A DNA stretch of 64,000 nucleotides, from contig PBNY01000088.1 in assembly GCA_002723385.1 (NCBI GenBank), positions 1 to 64,000 of the forward strand, given 5' to 3'. The notes beneath the pieces are model-generated. The model saw nothing but the letters and a program-made list of their open reading frames with translations. It made no database searches and had not been told where the DNA came from. The stretch is from Oceanospirillaceae bacterium. Its GTDB lineage: Bacteria > Pseudomonadota > Gammaproteobacteria > Pseudomonadales > Oceanobacteraceae. Position 1 is the stretch's first letter; each line of letters begins with the position of its first letter. The position numbers and the translations under genes were made by a program. Shown here piece after piece: positions 36,979-44,823 of this stretch.

Positions 36979-37965
36979 TTGGATATTGAAATGAAGCGGC
37001 AAATGAAACTGGCTGAAGCAAAGGCACTACTGACCGAACTTGGCTTGCCCAAGGCTCAATGCAACGACCGTTCGGGGTGGGTGTTTCTGGCATTGGCAAA
37101 TATAAAGCCTTCTGATAGCTGGAACACGGCAACCGCGCCATTGTTACCCACGGTGAACATTATGGAATTCATCCGAAGTGAATACGGCATGGACTATAAG
37201 CCGAACAGCCGTGAAACGATTCGCCGCCAAACCCTTCACCAATTTGAACAAGCCCGTGTTGTTGACCGAAACCGGGACGACCCTGCAAGACCAACCAATA
37301 GTAAAGACAATAACTACTCGCTGAATCAGCCTATTTTAGATATTTTGGCGGTGTATCCTGATGGCGATTGGGAAGGAAGGGTTCAGGTGTATAAAGATGC
37401 TGTGACCGAACTGACAGCGCAATATGAACGCCAGCTTGAACTTCAGAAAATCCCTATCACTTTACCGGATGGCAATGAAATTAAACTATCACCCGGAAAA
37501 CACAACCAGCTTCATGCCGATATTGTGCATGAATTCTGTTCCCGCTTCGTGGGTGAAGGTGGAAGACTGCTTTATATTGGTGATACAGCCAGCAGCCGCA
37601 ACGAAGGCGGAAAGCTGATGTTTTTGGAAGCGGACTATCTGGAATCATTAGGCGTTCCGCCTATGTCACATGACAAGCTACCGGATGTGGTGGTTTATGA
37701 TGAAAGCCGAGAGTGGCTGTTCCTAATCGAAGCTGTTACAAGTCATGGACCGGTTTCACCCAAGCGGTGGGTTGAACTTGAAGAAGCCTTCAAAGATTGT
37801 ACTGTTGGTCTTGTCTATGTGACTGCTTTTCCAGACCGTGCAGAATTTAGAAAAAATGCAGCTGATATTGCATGGGAAACTGAAGTGTGGATTGCCGACA
37901 ATCCAGATCACATGATCCACTTCAATGGTGACCGTTTTTTAGGTCCGCATGAGAGTCGCAGCTAA
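36979..37965 (+). CDS. Type II restriction endonuclease, PstI/BsuBI family
   Basis: A 328-residue endonuclease, almost the same length as R.PstI. The conserved C-terminal block LLYIGDTAS ... [11 protein letters not shown] ... [19 protein letters not shown] contains the PD-(D/E)XK-type residues characteristic of PF06616. The probable start is TTG 36979 with AGGGG ideally spaced; ATG 36991 is the alternative. It forms an operon with the methyltransferase. Its stop codon lies within an attC-like sequence, as often seen for cassette-borne genes. Likely target CTGCAG by homology. Confidence 0.9.
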   Translation: MDIEMKRQMKLAEAKALLTELGLPKAQCNDRSGWVFLALANIKPSDSWNTATAPLLPTVNIMEFIRSEYGMDYKPNSRETIRRQTLHQFEQARVVDRNRDDPARPTNSKDNNYSLNQPILDILAVYPDGDWEGRVQVYKDAVTELTAQYERQLELQKIPITLPDGNEIKLSPGKHNQLHADIVHEFCSRFVGEGGRLLYIGDTASSRNEGGKLMFLEADYLESLGVPPMSHDKLPDVVVYDESREWLFLIEAVTSHGPVSPKRWVELEEAFKDCTVGLVYVTAFPDRAEFRKNAADIAWETEVWIADNPDHMIHFNGDRFLGPHESRS

Positions 37966-38018
37966 CAAGTCAAAGCACTCGGACACAGCAAAGCTGCGCC
38001 GGTGTTTGAGGCGTTATA
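37961..38018 (+). repeat. attC-like recombination site after the restriction gene
   Basis: Starts GCTAACAAGTCAAAGC and ends GAGGCGTTATAT, with internal arms CTC-ACAC-AGC pairing with GCT-GTGT-GAG (unpaired bases between). Terminal TAAC/GTTA complementarity and a roughly 58-bp size fit integron attC sites. The core GTTATAT deviates from GTTRRRY by one base. No integrase gene is visible. Confidence 0.5.
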
Positions 38019-38045
38019 TTTTTCGCAGGATAGCCTGCATTTGAA

Positions 38046-38480
38046 ATGAGAAAAAGAATTAGGCCCCCTAGTTACACCGCACTTAAGAAAGGACGAAGCC
38101 ACGAATTTGGCCTTCTTCTCGATGCAGTGTTAAACGAGTCTCATAAGGTCAAAGATATTGTTACTGCTAACCCTGAAGTGCTCTATGAGACATGCTGGGC
38201 AGGGGAGAATGTGTTGCATTGGCTAGCGATTGAAAACCATACTGAAGGCATTGAGCTTTTACGTAGTCTTGGTTCACCTATACCCGAGTTTGCGCTAATC
38301 CATGCCGTTGAGCACGGACATACTGAAACCGTGATTCTTTTGCTCGAGCTTGGAGCTGAGCTGAATGAATATGTATCAAATACATGTGGTAAGGCGCTTA
38401 AAACTAATGCCTTTGGAATGCCAGAGAAGAATGTTCGCTTAATAAAAAGCTACTTCAAACAGTATGGCTATGAAATATAA
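38046..38480 (+). CDS. Small ankyrin-repeat protein
   Basis: A 144-residue protein with about three ankyrin-type repeats (for example GENVLHWLAIENHTEGIELLRSLG and FALIHAVEHGHTETVILLLELGAELNEYV). No signal peptide; probably a protein-binding module. It follows the attC-like site closely and is itself followed by TAACAAACCGCTC, another possible attC start, so it looks like a promoterless cassette gene. Low GC like the R-M genes. Specific role unknown. Confidence 0.75.
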   Translation: MRKRIRPPSYTALKKGRSHEFGLLLDAVLNESHKVKDIVTANPEVLYETCWAGENVLHWLAIENHTEGIELLRSLGSPIPEFALIHAVEHGHTETVILLLELGAELNEYVSNTCGKALKTNAFGMPEKNVRLIKSYFKQYGYEI

Positions 38481-38768
38481 CAAACCGCTCAAACACGTTC
38501 TTGATCTTGCCCCGCTTTAACCAGCTATTTTTTGCCTTTTAAGTTAATGGAATTGGTTTGGTGGGGCTTGCGTGCCGGTATGTGGACCATTGGCGTCAGC
38601 GTAAGTGGCAACGAAGTCGGTATGGAACGGGCTCAGGGTGACAAGCCTTAAGCCGCTGCCATTCCTCGGCAATGCATCTCACACCGAGCGGAGATAATCC
38701 GGCATCTGGCCGGATTATCGTTCTCATTCGTGCCTTTGCGTTACACCGCTACAACGGATCAGAACGAC
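38481..38768. other. Intergenic region with long imperfect hairpin, possible degenerate attC
   Basis: No gene recognised. After the ankyrin stop, arms CACG, CTTGCCCC and AACCA (38494-38523) face TGGTT, GGGGCTTG and CGTG (38554-38574), giving a long interrupted hairpin that recalls large attC sites. A proper GTTRRRY core at its right end is missing, so the assignment is weak. Confidence 0.35.
38693..38719. terminator. Perfect inverted repeat, possible terminator of the peroxiredoxin gene
   Basis: GATAATCCGGC and GCCGGATTATC form a perfect 11-bp stem with a 5-base loop, about 50 bases after the minus-strand peroxiredoxin stop. No clear T-run follows in either direction, so it may stabilise 3' ends rather than terminate alone. 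Confidence 0.45.
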
Positions 38769-39329
38769 TTACGCAATGGTTGCTTCTGTCTTGTCGCTTT
38801 GGGCGAATTCCAGCAATCGCTTCATCGGCAGATGATCGCTGGTATTTCGACCGTACCAGCTTTCCACGACCTCTCCTTGCTCGGAAATCAGAAAATCAGC
38901 CGGTACCAGCTTCATGTGCGGGTTATTGGAGTCGGGCTGCGCGCCTTTCATCAGGCCACTGATGATGCGTGGCAACCGGAACAGTACCGCCTTGAGCATG
39001 GCCATCTTTGAATGCTCGACGCCATACTGTGTGTACAAGGCCAGATCCGGGTCGGCGAGCAGAATAAACGGGCGCGGATGGCGATCAACAAAGGCTTTCA
39101 CTTCGTCCGAGGGGGAGCTGAATACGGCGATCACCTCCATGCCGGCATCCTGAAATTCACGGTAACGATTGGTCAGCTCGTACAAACGCAGGTTGCAGAA
39201 GGGGCAGGCGGCATCCCGGAAAAACGCCAACAGGACTTTCTTGCCCTGGAACTGGCTTAATTGAATCGGATTGCCGTAGATATCCTTGGCCTTGAAATCG
39301 ATCGGTGCGCAGGGGGCTTGCAGTTTCAT
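38769..39329 (-). CDS. Peroxiredoxin-like thiol protein (AhpC/TSA type)
   Basis: About 186 residues from ATG 39329, which has GGAG 6 bases upstream; the frame stays open to 39410. Thioredoxin fold with VLLAFFRDAACPFCNLRLYEL, i.e. a C-P-F-C active site, followed by AGMEVIAVFSSPSDEVKAFV and FILLADPDLALYTQYGVE typical of the peroxiredoxin-like family. It probably reduces peroxides or acts as a disulfide reductase in the cytoplasm (no signal peptide). Stands alone. Confidence 0.83.
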   Translation of the reverse strand: MKLQAPCAPIDFKAKDIYGNPIQLSQFQGKKVLLAFFRDAACPFCNLRLYELTNRYREFQDAGMEVIAVFSSPSDEVKAFVDRHPRPFILLADPDLALYTQYGVEHSKMAMLKAVLFRLPRIISGLMKGAQPDSNNPHMKLVPADFLISEQGEVVESWYGRNTSDHLPMKRLLEFAQSDKTEATIA

Positions 39330-39588
39330 TCTGGACTCCATGTTCGTAATGCGAACGGCGGACGAAGGTTGAAATCGGAAACTCAGGGGTGAGGATGCTG
39401 TATTCGGCAACAGTGCATTTAGCCGTTAAAGCTTGTTTGTCGGGCAAGTTTGGAAATAATGGCCAGCCCGAAACTCGCCCGAGCCATCAGCAACCCTTGT
39501 CAGGCAGTGTCCCTGAGAAATGTTACTGACCGTTTTTTCATCGGAGAGTTACCCATACTGATTTCGAATATTGATAGAAGGGCCAGTA

Positions 39589-40152
39589 ATGACGACCAAG
39601 GTACGCATTTCCGCTCTGGACGACCAGATTTCTCGCGAACCCCAGCACCGCCGGGTGATTGATACCCAGGGCTTTCTCCGAAGCGATGGTTTGTGGGAAG
39701 TAGAAGGCACTTTGATTGATACCAAGGCCTATGTGTTGCCGTTGGCGGATCGCCCGGATGCCGAAATCGGCGAGCATCTGCACCATATGGTGTTTACGCT
39801 GGTGGTTGATAGCAACATGGTGATACAGGCCGCGCACGCTCGCACCGTGTCAGCGCCGTACCAGGACTGTGGTGAAGCCGCCGAGGTCTATCAGGAACTG
39901 GAAGGTATCCGCATCAAATCCGGCTGGATGGACGACGTCAAAAAACGCATCGCAACCGTACGGCGCTGTACCCACCTGACTGAAATGCTGCCGATACTGG
40001 CGACGGCGGCGTTCCAGACCATGTGGGGCAATGACATCAAGAACAATCCCAACTCGGTGGTGGATCGTCGTTCAATGATAGAAAACAGCTGCCATGGCTA
40101 TCGCCCTGAAGGACGTGCCGCCAATATCTTCTGGTCAACGGCGGATCAGTAA
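39589..40152 (+). CDS. DUF2889 family protein
   Basis: A 187-residue protein; ATG 39589 follows AGAAGGG. QHRRVIDTQGFLRSDGLWEVEGTLIDTKAY at the N-terminus and a C-terminal GCTHLTEML-like block (here RRCTHLTEMLPILATAAFQTMW) are characteristic of DUF2889. Such genes often lie near aromatic-compound or fatty-acid catabolic genes; function unknown. Here a tautomerase gene follows on the opposite strand. Confidence 0.85.
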   Translation: MTTKVRISALDDQISREPQHRRVIDTQGFLRSDGLWEVEGTLIDTKAYVLPLADRPDAEIGEHLHHMVFTLVVDSNMVIQAAHARTVSAPYQDCGEAAEVYQELEGIRIKSGWMDDVKKRIATVRRCTHLTEMLPILATAAFQTMWGNDIKNNPNSVVDRRSMIENSCHGYRPEGRAANIFWSTADQ

Positions 40153-40223
40153 GTACTTATTGATATCTTCTGGCTGCAGACTTTCGGGCAGTGGTGAGGC
40201 CACCAGATCCCTGTCCGAATCAG

Positions 40224-40424
40224 CTAGCTCTGACGTTGTTTCCACTCGTCGGTCAGCATGCCGGAATAGCCCCAATTCTGCTCGGCGACTTCCTGAATCA
40301 CGATGTGAATGTGCTCTGGCTGTTTGCCGAGATTGTTCACCAGTGACGCGGTAATATCCTCAACCAGCTTCCGCTTCTGATCACGGCTGGCCCCTTCGGT
40401 GATCTGCACGTTGACGTATGGCAT
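40224..40424 (-). CDS. 4-oxalocrotonate tautomerase family protein
   Basis: A 66-residue protein with the catalytic Pro directly after the initiator Met (MPYVNVQITEGASRDQK) and conserved VEDITASLVNNLGKQPEHIHIVIQEV. Small tautomerases of this type work as hexamers on enol/keto substrates. An AGGAAAACC-type site precedes the ATG. No degradation pathway is encoded around it, so the physiological substrate is open. Confidence 0.9.
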   Translation of the reverse strand: MPYVNVQITEGASRDQKRKLVEDITASLVNNLGKQPEHIHIVIQEVAEQNWGYSGMLTDEWKQRQS

Positions 40425-40487
40425 TCGGTTTTCCTCCGGTCGATTCGTTGGATCTCTGTCGATTTACTGGATCAGGGATTCGATCAA

Positions 40488-40859
40488 TCAGGTCGAGATA
40501 TTTTGACCGATTCGCCATAAAACGCCGCTGGGGTCATGCACCACAAAATCCACCATTCCCCATGGCTGTTTGATGACTTCAGAGACCTGAACGCCGTATT
40601 GACCGGCAAGATTGGCCGTCGTCACGTGGTGGTGCCAGGCCTGAATATCTTCAACCAGCAAATGCATCATCAGATTTTCCGCCAGCGCTTTCTCGTAGAA
40701 ATCTTGCAGCAGAAAGCTGCACTGACCCTGACAGAAGTAAGCGATGCCATCGGAATCAGACGCTTTGGTGAAACCCAGATCGATATAAAACTGCTTTGAC
40801 AGTTCAAAATCTTTTGCGGGCACAAACGCCTTTATTTCAACAGTGTTCAGATTGTCCAT
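40488..40859 (-). CDS. VOC superfamily (glyoxalase/bleomycin-resistance-like) protein
   Basis: A 123-residue protein with one pair of beta-alpha-beta-beta-beta modules (IKAFVPAKDFELSKQFYIDLGFTKASD; MVDFVVHDPSGVLWRIGQ). The size and the HDPSGVLWRI ending are typical of VOC proteins. Catalysis versus ligand binding cannot be decided from sequence. It is on the same strand as the tautomerase and TauE genes but is not tightly coupled to them. Confidence 0.82.
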   Translation of the reverse strand: MDNLNTVEIKAFVPAKDFELSKQFYIDLGFTKASDSDGIAYFCQGQCSFLLQDFYEKALAENLMMHLLVEDIQAWHHHVTTANLAGQYGVQVSEVIKQPWGMVDFVVHDPSGVLWRIGQNIST

Positions 40860-40901
40860 GGGGTTTCCTTTTAGGGCATGTGTATTCCATAGTTGTCAGT
40901 T

Positions 40902-41681
40902 TTATCCGACGGCCTGCCACACCAATCGAACTGCCATGGCGGTAATAACAACCCGAAAGATACGCTTGAAATGACGGGCTGGAATGCGGTTTAGCAGTTT
41001 CAGTCCCAGCCAGGAACCCAGTATTCCAAAGACGATCATGGCGGCGATAAAGGGCAGCCATTGCCAGAACACAAACCCGACGCCCATGAATACAGCGCCT
41101 TTGAGGCAGTGCTGAAAGGTCATGCAGGTGGCGAAGGTGGCGGTGTGGGTCAGTTTGTCGTAGTCACCACGATGAACAAAACCGGCAACCAGTGGCCCGG
41201 TGGCACCAACGAACATGGAGGCGAGTGTGGTCATGCCGCCAGCCAGCATGCGTCCGTTGGGCGTGAGTTCGCGTTTTTGTGGCTTGGGTCCCCAGATCAG
41301 AAACAGAATAAATCCGGCCACTGCGAGTTGAATGATTTGCAGCGGCAGCTGAATCACAATCAGTGAGGCAATCAATGCTCCGGCCATGGCACCGATGGAG
41401 AAAAACTTCACCATCTGCCAGTCGACATGCTGACGGGTCATCAGGGCGCGATTGCCATTGGAGCCGAGTTGGATCAATCCGTGCACCGGAATCAGCGCAC
41501 TGACTGGCAGTACCGAGGCGAGTGTTGCCAGCAGCAGGACACCGCCACCGATGCCAAATGCGGCGGTAATAAAAGAAGCGATGGCCGAAACCAGCAATAA
41601 CGCCAGTGCGGTGGAAGGTTCCAGTAATCCGGCGGTAAGCCACTCCAGTGGCAGGGTATCGAGCGACAGAAAGCTGAGCAT
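40902..41681 (-). CDS. TauE/SafE family membrane permease
   Basis: A 259-residue membrane protein with seven to eight hydrophobic segments in two repeats (SFITAAFGIGGGVLLLATLASVLP and later GMTTLASMFVGATGPLVAGF), the TauE/SafE pattern linked to export or uptake of sulfite, sulfoacetate and similar anions. The ATG comes immediately after a strong terminator hairpin, so its promoter must overlap or lie beyond that element. Substrate unknown. Confidence 0.87.
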   Translation of the reverse strand: MLSFLSLDTLPLEWLTAGLLEPSTALALLLVSAIASFITAAFGIGGGVLLLATLASVLPVSALIPVHGLIQLGSNGNRALMTRQHVDWQMVKFFSIGAMAGALIASLIVIQLPLQIIQLAVAGFILFLIWGPKPQKRELTPNGRMLAGGMTTLASMFVGATGPLVAGFVHRGDYDKLTHTATFATCMTFQHCLKGAVFMGVGFVFWQWLPFIAAMIVFGILGSWLGLKLLNRIPARHFKRIFRVVITAMAVRLVWQAVG

Positions 41682-41682
41682 T

Positions 41683-41714
41683 AAAAAGCCCCAAAAATCG
41701 GTTTGGGGCTTTTT
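41683..41714. terminator. Bidirectional intrinsic terminator
   Basis: AAAAAGCCCCAAA and TTTGGGGCTTTTT form a perfect 13-bp stem with a 6-base loop and T-runs on both strands. On the minus strand it ends the di-haem peroxidase transcript just before the TauE start codon. Confidence 0.9.
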
Positions 41715-41756
41715 AGCATGTTTTGCATATCTGTGACGAAAGACACTGGTGCAAAT

Positions 41757-43013
41757 CTAGGGTGCTTCGCAGTTATCCCAGTCTTCGTCTGAGATCAGAT
41801 GTTCGTAGCGAGCGTCTGTGAGCGTCAGCATAAAACACACCAGTGCTTCGACATTCGCATCCGTCATCTTGCGACCATCTTTAAGCTCTGTGAGAGCAAC
41901 GGTCTCCGGTACCTTGGGATCACGCCAGGCAACGCCGGTCTCTGGGTTCAAGGTGTTTTCCGAGCCGGTGATAAAGTGATCGTAGAAGCGCATCACGGTA
42001 TCCAGTTCAGCAAACACACCGTTGTGCATATAGGGGCCAGTGATCGCGACATTACGCAACGTTGGCACCTTGTACTTGCCGCGTTCCGATTCGTCAGTCA
42101 CCGCCGGGTTATCCAGCAAACCCGGATCGGTGAAGTCCGCCCCACGGCCGCTGGCTGTCTGGGCGTCCAGGTTCTTGGGAACGCCAATATTGTGGTATTC
42201 GTAACCTGTAAAAGTTTCGCCACTGCGTCCCTGTGCCTTCAGCTGATGGCAAGTCGCGCAGTTAGTGAACTGCTGGGAGAAAAACAACACTTTGCCAGAG
42301 TTGGCTTTGGACAGGATGTTGTACTCGTAGTAGTCCGGGTCTTCGGCATCCAGTAATGAGCGATCGTATTTTGAATCGAATGGCGCAAAGGTTTCCGTTT
42401 GTTCGAAGGCAGCAATAGCGTCGGCCATGGCCTTGTAGGTCTGCGTGGCATCATCCCAGACTGTAGCGCCATAGAGGCTTTCAAAGGCTGCTACGTAGTC
42501 TGCATTTTCCTGAATGCGGGTGGATACTTCCGCTTCGCTGGCCATCCCCATTTCCGCTGCGTTCAGTGGCGGACCTTCAGCCTGATCCGCCAGAGTAGCG
42601 GAACGACCATCATGAAACTGGCCGCCAATAAAGCCTTCATAGTCGGGCTGCTGGCTGTTGAATCGGGTTCGGGTGCCTTCTGTAAAAGTGGGAGAAATTT
42701 GCGCATACGCAGCAGTCGGAGCGTTACGATCACCCAGAGAAGTACCGTCATCGCCCAGAGAGACAGAGCCTGCACCCTCGGCAGAATGACTGGTGACGTT
42801 ATGGCGACTGTCGACAAATCCGTGTTCCGGGTTGTGACAGGTTGCGCACGCCTGAGTGCGATTGGCCGACAGGTTGACGTCGTGGAACAGAGCTTGACCC
42901 AGTTCGGATTTGGTTTCGAAAGCCGGTTTGCCGGAGCCGTTGTCACTGCCACCACAGGCGCTGAGACCCAGTGCGGTCAGTCCGATCAAACTCAGGGTAA
43001 TTGTTGATTTCAA
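41757..43013 (-). CDS. Di-haem cytochrome c peroxidase/MauG-like lipoprotein
   Basis: A 418-residue lipoprotein (lipobox LGLSAC, then GGSDNGSG) with two CxxCH haem c sites: CATCHNPEHGF near residue 60 and CATCHQLKAQG near residue 250. The later PYMHNGVFAELDTVMRFYDHF is the conserved C-terminal block of the CcpA/MauG family. It would sit in the periplasm. It is divergent from the imelysin gene across a 246-base region holding Fur-box-like sequences, so both sides of the locus are probably iron-repressed. Confidence 0.9.
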   Translation of the reverse strand: MKSTITLSLIGLTALGLSACGGSDNGSGKPAFETKSELGQALFHDVNLSANRTQACATCHNPEHGFVDSRHNVTSHSAEGAGSVSLGDDGTSLGDRNAPTAAYAQISPTFTEGTRTRFNSQQPDYEGFIGGQFHDGRSATLADQAEGPPLNAAEMGMASEAEVSTRIQENADYVAAFESLYGATVWDDATQTYKAMADAIAAFEQTETFAPFDSKYDRSLLDAEDPDYYEYNILSKANSGKVLFFSQQFTNCATCHQLKAQGRSGETFTGYEYHNIGVPKNLDAQTASGRGADFTDPGLLDNPAVTDESERGKYKVPTLRNVAITGPYMHNGVFAELDTVMRFYDHFITGSENTLNPETGVAWRDPKVPETVALTELKDGRKMTDANVEALVCFMLTLTDARYEHLISDEDWDNCEAP

Positions 43014-43092
43014 TGTAACGCCTCTCTCGTCGACTGCTGCAAAGGATCGTCTGTTGCTGGCGATCTTCTTCGACCTTTTTAATGTTGCGAAA

Positions 43093-43160
43093 TCCTATCA
43101 TATTGATAATCACATGCGACTAACAATCCACACAGTAAGTGTTGATAATTGTTTTCATTA
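43093..43160. promoter_or_regulatory. Fur-box-like operators in the divergent di-haem/imelysin promoter
   Basis: Two sites resemble the Fur consensus (GATAAT-based): CATATTGATAATCACATG around 43099-43116 and GTTGATAATTGTTTTCATT around 43141-43159. Their central place between divergent genes suggests common iron control. Similar AATGAGAATCATT boxes control the two PrrF-type sRNAs elsewhere in this window. Confidence 0.6.
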
Positions 43161-43259
43161 CGCTTAGCATGCCGATCATTGTAGTAACCAGCCGCATCCA
43201 AAGCGCTGACTGAAGTCAAGATGGAGCGGGAAACGTTAGACAGTCCGGGGGCGAACACG

Positions 43260-44729
43260 ATGAAACTGAACAAACTGGCCGCAGTGGTGGCGGCTGCAGT
43301 ACTGATGACTGCTTGTGGAAGTGATGACTCAAGCGGCGGTAGCAAAATCGACGTTGAAAAAGTGGGTCAGGTACTGGAAACCAACGCTGATATCGCATAC
43401 GCGGCTTACAGCGATTCGGTGGATACAGCCAAGGCGCTGAAAACGGCGCTGGAAGCGTTCCGCAAGGATCCTACAGCGGCCAATCTGGAAGCGGCGAAGA
43501 AAGCATGGCTGGTTGCGCGCGAACCCTACGGGCAGACTGAGGTGTACCGTTTCCGTCTGAGCCCAATTGACTCCACCGATTACAGTTCCGAAGACGGCCC
43601 TGAAGGTGACATCAACGCCTGGCCTTTGGGCGAAGCTCTGATCGATTATGTGAAAACCAACACGTCGGACTTCGATACGGACCAGATAGGTGTTACTGCC
43701 AACCAGGCCGGCATCAACGGTGGCGGCGCCATCGACAAGGCGTATGCGGATGCCAACGCCTCGGACAACATCATTGGTAACGTCTCCGTTGATATCAACG
43801 CGGATCTGTTGGCCAACACGGCTACGGCGGATGACGAACATGATGTGATCGCGGGTTATCACGCGATTGAGTTCATTCTGTGGGGTCAGGACCTGAATAC
43901 GACAGGTGACACCACTGACGGCACGGATCGTGACGAAGCGGTGAAGTCGTATGTCTTCAACCACGGTGGCCAGCGTCCTTTGAGCGACTTCGAGCCGGGT
44001 TACGCCGACGGTGATTACGATTCCGCCGAGCTTTCTGATCGTCGTCACAAATTTATGGAAGTGGCCGTCGACAAACTGATCGCGGATCTGGAAGGCGTTC
44101 GTGACGGTTGGAAAGACGGTGCCAGCTACCGCACCGCATTCACTACCGTTGAGACAGAAGCTCAGGCGAAGCAGAAACTGGCTGAGATGATGACCGGTAT
44201 GGGCACGCTGTCCGAAGGTGAACTGGCGGGGGAGCGTATGCAGATTGCCTTCAGCGCCAACTCCCAGGAAGACGAGCATTCCTGCTTCTCTGACAACACT
44301 CACCGTGACATCTGGCTGAACGCAGAAGGCGTGAGTAACAGTTACTACGGTGACTACGCCGGCTACGACAGCACTCTGGATGGCTCCGACGACGCAACCA
44401 CTCGCAAGGTCAACGGTTACGGACTGGATGATTACCTCAACGACGTCGGTCTGACCGCGGAAGCGACGACGCTGGAAGCCGCTTTGACAGCGACCCAGAC
44501 CCAGTACGCGGCGATCGACGACAAGGCCCGAAATGGCGAGCCGTTTGACGTTCTGATCATGGAAGAAAACCGTGTTGAAACCAATCCGGTTTACAAGGCG
44601 ATTGTTGCCCTGAACACCCAGTCCAAGTTGATTGCAGACGTTGCTGAGGACCTGAGTCTGGATGTGGACGTGGTCGATGACGACGCTTCTGGTTGTGACA
44701 CCGAAAACCCGACTCAAGCGTGTGAGTAA
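43260..44729 (+). CDS. Imelysin family (M75-like) lipoprotein
   Basis: A 489-residue protein. ATG 43260 with GGGGG upstream opens into a lipoprotein signal (AAVLMTAC, then GSDDSSGG). The imelysin signature G-x-H-x-x-E is present as AGYHAIEFILWGQD in the middle of the protein, with RFRLSPID and the conserved second repeat. Imelysins were first called peptidases but are now linked mainly to iron acquisition (EfeO/IcmP relatives). It is the first gene of a five-gene run: imelysin, DUF1111, DUF1513, imelysin 2, porin, under the Fur-box region. Confidence 0.93.
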   Translation: MKLNKLAAVVAAAVLMTACGSDDSSGGSKIDVEKVGQVLETNADIAYAAYSDSVDTAKALKTALEAFRKDPTAANLEAAKKAWLVAREPYGQTEVYRFRLSPIDSTDYSSEDGPEGDINAWPLGEALIDYVKTNTSDFDTDQIGVTANQAGINGGGAIDKAYADANASDNIIGNVSVDINADLLANTATADDEHDVIAGYHAIEFILWGQDLNTTGDTTDGTDRDEAVKSYVFNHGGQRPLSDFEPGYADGDYDSAELSDRRHKFMEVAVDKLIADLEGVRDGWKDGASYRTAFTTVETEAQAKQKLAEMMTGMGTLSEGELAGERMQIAFSANSQEDEHSCFSDNTHRDIWLNAEGVSNSYYGDYAGYDSTLDGSDDATTRKVNGYGLDDYLNDVGLTAEATTLEAALTATQTQYAAIDDKARNGEPFDVLIMEENRVETNPVYKAIVALNTQSKLIADVAEDLSLDVDVVDDDASGCDTENPTQACE

Positions 44730-44767
44730 GCGGTGAGGTGTTTCATCCTTGAATGATCGAAGATGCG

Positions 44768-44823
44768 GACGGCCAGCTGGCCGTCAAACTGCATCAATGC
44801 ATAAGCCGGGCTTGTCCCGGCTT
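44768..44823 (+). repeat. Two adjacent perfect hairpins between imelysin and the di-haem oxidoreductase
   Basis: An 18-bp perfect palindrome GACGGCCAGCTGGCCGTC (44768-44785) is followed by AAGCCGGG-cttgt-CCCGGCTT (44803-44823). The second has only a weak T-tract (GTTG) and may act as a partial terminator or mRNA processing barrier, which would let the first gene be expressed more strongly than the rest. Confidence 0.55.

Noticed and set aside
43329-44717. 462-codon minus-strand frame opposite the first imelysin
   Set aside because: Shadow of the imelysin gene; composition is that of an antisense translation.
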